Source: JALORV01 sp963754065 (GTDB lineage Bacteria; Pseudomonadota; Gammaproteobacteria; Burkholderiales; Burkholderiaceae_F). Taken from it: a DNA stretch of 64,000 nucleotides. Under the pieces are notes generated by a model. The model was not told the origin of the DNA. It ran no database searches and saw only the letters and a program-made list of their open reading frames with translations. The DNA lies in NCBI GenBank assembly GCA_963754065.1, contig CAVWFH010000033.1, forward strand, positions 1-64,000, written 5' to 3'. Every line of letters starts with the position of its first letter. Position 1 is the first letter of the stretch. Below, piece after piece: positions 60,741-64,000 of this stretch. The translations under genes were made by a program, and so were the position numbers.

Positions 60741-62222
60741 ATGAACGTGAAATTCCGTTGGCTGCCCGTGATGGCTGCCGCGGTGTTGCTCGCGCTGACC
60801 GGCTGCGGCAAGCAGGAAGCGCCAAAGGCCGACAAGGTCGCTGCAGACGTCAAGGCCGCGGTCAAGGCCGTCGAAGCAGACGCGAAGGAACTGGAGGCGC
60901 GCGAGATCGCCATCGCGGCGTACGAGTACGCCTACCCGCTGGTCACGATGGAGATCACGCGCCGCGTGATGACCAACGTCGAGAAGCCGGAGGGCTCGAA
61001 GGCGCCGATGGGCCAGTTCGCGCGCCTGCGCACCTATCCGGCAGTCGATGATCACTCGGTCACCGCGCCCAACGCCGACACTCTTTACACGCTGGCCTGG
61101 CTCGACCTCACGAAGGAGCCCTGGATCCTCAGCCTTCCAGACACGAAGGATCGCTACTACCTGTTCCCGATGCTGGATGGCTGGACCAACGTGTTCCAGG
61201 TTCCCGGCAAGCGCACGACCGGCACGAAGGCGCAGAAGTACGCGCTCACCGGGCCGGGCTGGACCGGCACGCTGCCGGCCGGCGTCACTGAGTACAAGGC
61301 GCCGACCAACATGGTGTGGCTGCTCGGCCGCATCTACTCCACCGGCACGCCGGAGGACTACAAGGCCGTGCACGCGCTGCAGGACCAGGTCTCCGCGGTG
61401 CCGCTGTCGTCGTACGGCAAGCCCTACACGCCTCCGCCGGGCAAGGTCGATGCAACGGTCGACATGAAGACCGCGCCACGCGATCAGGTCAACGCAATGG
61501 ACGGTGCCAGCTACTTCAAGCTCTTCGCCGAACTGCTGAAGAGCAACCCGCCGGCCGCCGACGACGCCCCGATGGTGGCGAAGATGGCCAAGATCGGCAT
61601 CGTGCCAGGGCAGGACTTCGATGTATCCAAGCTCGATCCCGCCGTGGCCAAAGGCATCGCGGCCGCGCCCAAGCCCGCGCAGGAAAAGATCAGCAGCCTC
61701 GGCGAGGCGGTCGTCTCCGGCAATGCCAAGCTGGAGCACGGCTGGCTCTTCTTCCCGAAGACCGGCATCTACGGCACCAACTATCGCAACCGCGCGCTGA
61801 TCACCTGGTACGGACTCGGCGCCAACCGGCCGGAAGACGCGGTGTACCCGACCTCCGAGGGCCCGGAGCTCATCAAGAAGTACAGCGGCGCGAACAAGTA
61901 CGTGGCGCACTTCAAGAAGGGCGAAATGCCGCCCGCCAACGCGTTCTGGTCGATCACGATGTACGACAAGAACTACTTCTTCGTACCCAACCCGATCAAC
62001 CGCTACACGGTCAGCTCGCGCAACAAGTTCAAGACCAATGCGGATGGCTCGGTCGACCTCTACATCCAGAAGGAGTCGCCCGGCAAGGACAAGGAACAGA
62101 ACTGGCTGCCTGCGCCGGCCGACGAGTTCGTGCTGATGATGAGGCTGTACTGGCCCAGCGAGAAGCCGCCGTCGATCCTCGATGGCAGCTGGAAACCGCC
62201 GCACGTCGTTGAGGTGAAGTAA
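60741..62222 (+). CDS. DUF1254/DUF1214 domain lipoprotein
   Basis: A 493-residue exported protein with lipobox LTGC (C22). DUF1254 follows, with AYEYAYPLVTMEITRR, then PNADTLYTLAWLDL and DRYYLFPMLDGWTNVF (about residues 55-180). DUF1214 comes at the end, with NAFWSITMYDKNYFFVPNPINRY cut short by NRYTVSSRNKF and DEFVLMMRLYWP. Members are common in environmental Proteobacteria as outer or periplasmic proteins; function unknown. A GGGAG-type site precedes the ATG, and a strong hairpin follows. Confidence 0.92.
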   Translation: MNVKFRWLPVMAAAVLLALTGCGKQEAPKADKVAADVKAAVKAVEADAKELEAREIAIAAYEYAYPLVTMEITRRVMTNVEKPEGSKAPMGQFARLRTYPAVDDHSVTAPNADTLYTLAWLDLTKEPWILSLPDTKDRYYLFPMLDGWTNVFQVPGKRTTGTKAQKYALTGPGWTGTLPAGVTEYKAPTNMVWLLGRIYSTGTPEDYKAVHALQDQVSAVPLSSYGKPYTPPPGKVDATVDMKTAPRDQVNAMDGASYFKLFAELLKSNPPAADDAPMVAKMAKIGIVPGQDFDVSKLDPAVAKGIAAAPKPAQEKISSLGEAVVSGNAKLEHGWLFFPKTGIYGTNYRNRALITWYGLGANRPEDAVYPTSEGPELIKKYSGANKYVAHFKKGEMPPANAFWSITMYDKNYFFVPNPINRYTVSSRNKFKTNADGSVDLYIQKESPGKDKEQNWLPAPADEFVLMMRLYWPSEKPPSILDGSWKPPHVVEVK

Positions 62223-62226
62223 CCCC

Positions 62227-62269
62227 CGCGAATTCGGGGTGGCGGGTGACCCGCCACTCCGAACTCGCG
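62227..62269 (+). terminator. long hairpin after the DUF1254 gene
   Basis: A 20-bp stem (62227-62246 with 62250-62269), one mismatch and one G-U pair, three-base loop TGA, starting 4 bp after the stop codon. It probably ends or stabilises the transcript; the sequence after it is C-rich, so there is no classic T-run. Confidence 0.55.
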
Positions 62270-62388
62270 CCCCCGTCCCTGCCCGCGGCCGGTTCACACC
62301 GGCCACTCCCGGTCTCGTCGCAACGCAAGGGCCTGTCGCAATGGCGGGGTCTAGCGTCGCCCGATTCGAAATCCGGGGGGAAGATGGG

Positions 62389-63897
62389 ATGCGCAAACTA
62401 TTGTTGTTGCTGGCATGGGTCGCGGGCGCTGCCGCTGCGGCCACCACTGGGACGCTGACCGAGCAGTCGCAGGTCCGCGCCCGCAAGATCGTCGACAGCG
62501 CGGTCGCCGCGATCGGCGGGGCCGAGGCGCTCAGGTCGATCGACGTCGTCCGGCTCGACCTGAAGGGCGAGACCTTTCCGCGGCTGCAGATGACGACGCC
62601 GGATCCTCCGTACGAGCCCGGCCGTTTCCACGAAACCCTGCTGCTCGACCTCAAGCGCAATCGCCTGCTGCTCGAGCAGGAAACCTCGGGGGCCGGCTTC
62701 GACGGTCACCTCACCGTCTCGATTGCGGGCGGTGAAGGCTCGATCTACGACCACCGCGCGCGCACGGCCACGCCGGTTCCGCGCGAACAGGCCTCGCAGC
62801 AGCAGTTCATCCAGTACTACCGCCGGCTGCCGCACCTGATCCTGCGCCAGGCGCTCGACCGCCCGAACTCGCTGCGCTACCTCGGTGAAGACACGTTCGA
62901 AGGCCGGCGCCACCACGTCGTCACCTTCGTGATGGCTGACACGCAGCAGGTCGCGCTGTACATCGATGCGAAGACGAGCCTCGTGTCCAAGTACGAACTC
63001 GTCTTCACCGACCCGCTGCGCGGCCAGCAGGCGTCGCAGATCATCTTCGGCAGCTACGCCAGCGCCGGCAAGCTGAAGGTCCCGCAGCAATGGAGCTGGC
63101 GCTTCGCGGGTGATCTCGTGGCGCGCTACCGCGTCGAGCTCGAGTTCAATCCCGCCGTGAACGACCGCAGCTTCGAGGTCGCAGCCGAGGGCTACAAGAA
63201 AGTCGCTGCCCTGCCACAGACACTGGAAGAACGCGTCGAGCGGCTCGCCGACAACGTGATCGTCGTCCACAACGTGGCCGACCAGAACTACAACATCATG
63301 GCGGTCGCCTTCCGCGACTACATCGTCGCGATCGAGGCGCCGGGATCGAGCGAAGGGGCCGACAAGGCCATCCGGATGATCAAGGAAGCGTTGCCCGGCA
63401 AGCCGATCCGCTACGTAGTGCTGACGCACCACCACAGCGATCACATCGGCGGCCTGCGCAGCTTCATCGCCGAAGGCGCCACGGTCATCACGACGCGCGC
63501 GAACCGCGGCGTGGTCGAGACCATGGCCCTCGCTCCGCAGAACGACCGCCTGGCCCGCGCGCCCCGCAAGCCGGAGTTCCTTTTCGTCGAAGGCGGCCGC
63601 CGCGTTCTGACCGACGGCGAACAGACGCTGGAACTGATCGACCTCGGCCCGAATCCGCACGCCCGGGAAATGCTGGTCGCGTGGCTGCCCAGGCAGCAGG
63701 TCCTGTTCCAGGGGGATCTCTTCTTCGTGCCCAACAACGACGCGCCAGTCGGACCGCCGCAGACCTCGACGCTGGACTTCGCGAAGAAGCTGCAGGCAAA
63801 GAGCCTCTCGCCTCAGCGCATTGCCAGCGTGCACGGCCGTACCGCCACGATCGAGGAGTTCAGAAGCGCGCTGGAGGGCAATTCCGCCAAGAACTAG
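62389..63897 (+). CDS. exported MBL-fold metallohydrolase with N-terminal accessory domain
   Basis: A 502-residue protein with a signal peptide (cleavage near GAAAAA, residue 18). Residues 20-275 form a beta-rich domain with LFLDLKRN-like lipoprotein-carrier features. Residues 275-500 form an MBL domain with LTHHHSDHIGG (HxHxDH, near residue 345) and a second site PNPHAREMLVAWLP. The last ligand is probably H in ASVHGRTATI near residue 480. No specific substrate is indicated. The ATG at 62389 is preceded by GGGGGGA, a plausible binding site; the longer frame is not coding. Confidence 0.83.
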   Translation: MRKLLLLLAWVAGAAAAATTGTLTEQSQVRARKIVDSAVAAIGGAEALRSIDVVRLDLKGETFPRLQMTTPDPPYEPGRFHETLLLDLKRNRLLLEQETSGAGFDGHLTVSIAGGEGSIYDHRARTATPVPREQASQQQFIQYYRRLPHLILRQALDRPNSLRYLGEDTFEGRRHHVVTFVMADTQQVALYIDAKTSLVSKYELVFTDPLRGQQASQIIFGSYASAGKLKVPQQWSWRFAGDLVARYRVELEFNPAVNDRSFEVAAEGYKKVAALPQTLEERVERLADNVIVVHNVADQNYNIMAVAFRDYIVAIEAPGSSEGADKAIRMIKEALPGKPIRYVVLTHHHSDHIGGLRSFIAEGATVITTRANRGVVETMALAPQNDRLARAPRKPEFLFVEGGRRVLTDGEQTLELIDLGPNPHAREMLVAWLPRQQVLFQGDLFFVPNNDAPVGPPQTSTLDFAKKLQAKSLSPQRIASVHGRTATIEEFRSALEGNSAKN

Positions 63898-63924
63898 GCG
63901 CCGAAACCCGTTTAACCGGGGCCG

Positions 63925-63956
63925 AAGCGCGTCCGGAACGCGCTCCGGACGCCGCT
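63925..63956 (+). terminator. hairpin after the exported MBL gene
   Basis: A 9-bp perfect stem GCGTCCGGA / TCCGGACGC (63929-63937 with 63944-63952), extended by AAGC/GCTT across one bulged base. It is followed by TTCG and C-rich sequence, with only a short T-run. It starts 27 bases after the stop codon. The remaining bases to 64000 hold nothing I can identify. Confidence 0.5.
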
Positions 63957-64000
63957 TTCGCCCCTGTTGTTCGCGCGCATCGCCTGACTTGGCGCGTGTT

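Noticed and set aside
1..64000. CRISPR arrays, tRNA or rRNA genes, transposases or phage genes
   Set aside because: No regularly spaced direct repeats, no tRNA-like cloverleaf with a TTCGA arm, and no mobile-element protein was seen while reading the window.

Overview
The window looks like chromosomal DNA from a betaproteobacterium, most likely of the order Burkholderiales. The base composition is GC-rich, with third codon positions mostly G or C. It carries a ccoNOQP-ccoG-ccoH cluster beside fnr and hemN, a Bug/TctC-type tripartite tricarboxylate transporter, a class I PHA synthase, and a DUF2486-like tail upstream of valS. I see no rRNA, tRNA, CRISPR array, transposase, integrase or replication origin.

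Layout. 0-8.7 kb: the tail of an unidentified gene, valS, a minus-strand run of small genes (membrane protein, TusA-like carrier, Nudix hydrolase, GNAT acetyltransferase) joined to alaS, and a SafE/TauE-like membrane protein. 9-20 kb: a microaerobic respiration block with hemN, fnr, ccoG/H/N/O/Q/P, and ccoI/ccoS for copper loading and oxidase assembly. Three TTGAY-N4-RTCAA boxes in front of hemN, ccoN and ccoI fit control by the FNR-type regulator encoded inside the block. 20-29 kb: an Asp-box (sialidase-fold) lipoprotein, a large DUF349 protein, small hypothetical genes and an aminopeptidase P. 29-33 kb: a tetR-hydrolase operon with two matching palindromic operators, phaC, and two small exported or membrane proteins. 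33-41.4 kb: a complete kdp potassium-uptake operon in the order orf35-kdpF-A-B-C-orf45-kdpD-kdpE, almost every junction overlapping or nearly so. It includes two tiny membrane-protein genes, and kdpD carries a frameshift just before the end of its ATPase domain. 41.6-44.8 kb: an MFS exporter broken by a second frameshift, a DUF1330 protein, a metallo-beta-lactamase-fold hydrolase and a small exported protein. 44.8-51.1 kb: a glucarate/galactarate utilisation operon (TctC-type binding protein, gudD, tctB, tctA, garL-type aldolase) with a divergent LysR regulator and a clear T-N11-A operator. 51.1-54.9 kb: a more A/T-rich, gene-poor accessory stretch with a conserved gene of unknown function, a possible gene remnant, and a TIR-domain protein anchored by one membrane helix to an extracytoplasmic repeat domain. 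55-64 kb: ordinary accessory genes (DUF418 protein, GST, lipoproteins, ferritin-like protein, DUF1254/DUF1214 protein, MBL-fold hydrolase).

The best candidate for an undescribed system is the TIR-TM-toroid protein at 52697-54250. It has the architecture of a membrane receptor whose outer domain could control an intracellular TIR enzyme. The two tiny kdp genes and the TetR operator inside a coding region are the next most interesting points. The two frameshifts, 8 kb apart, should be checked against reads before anyone treats them as biology.
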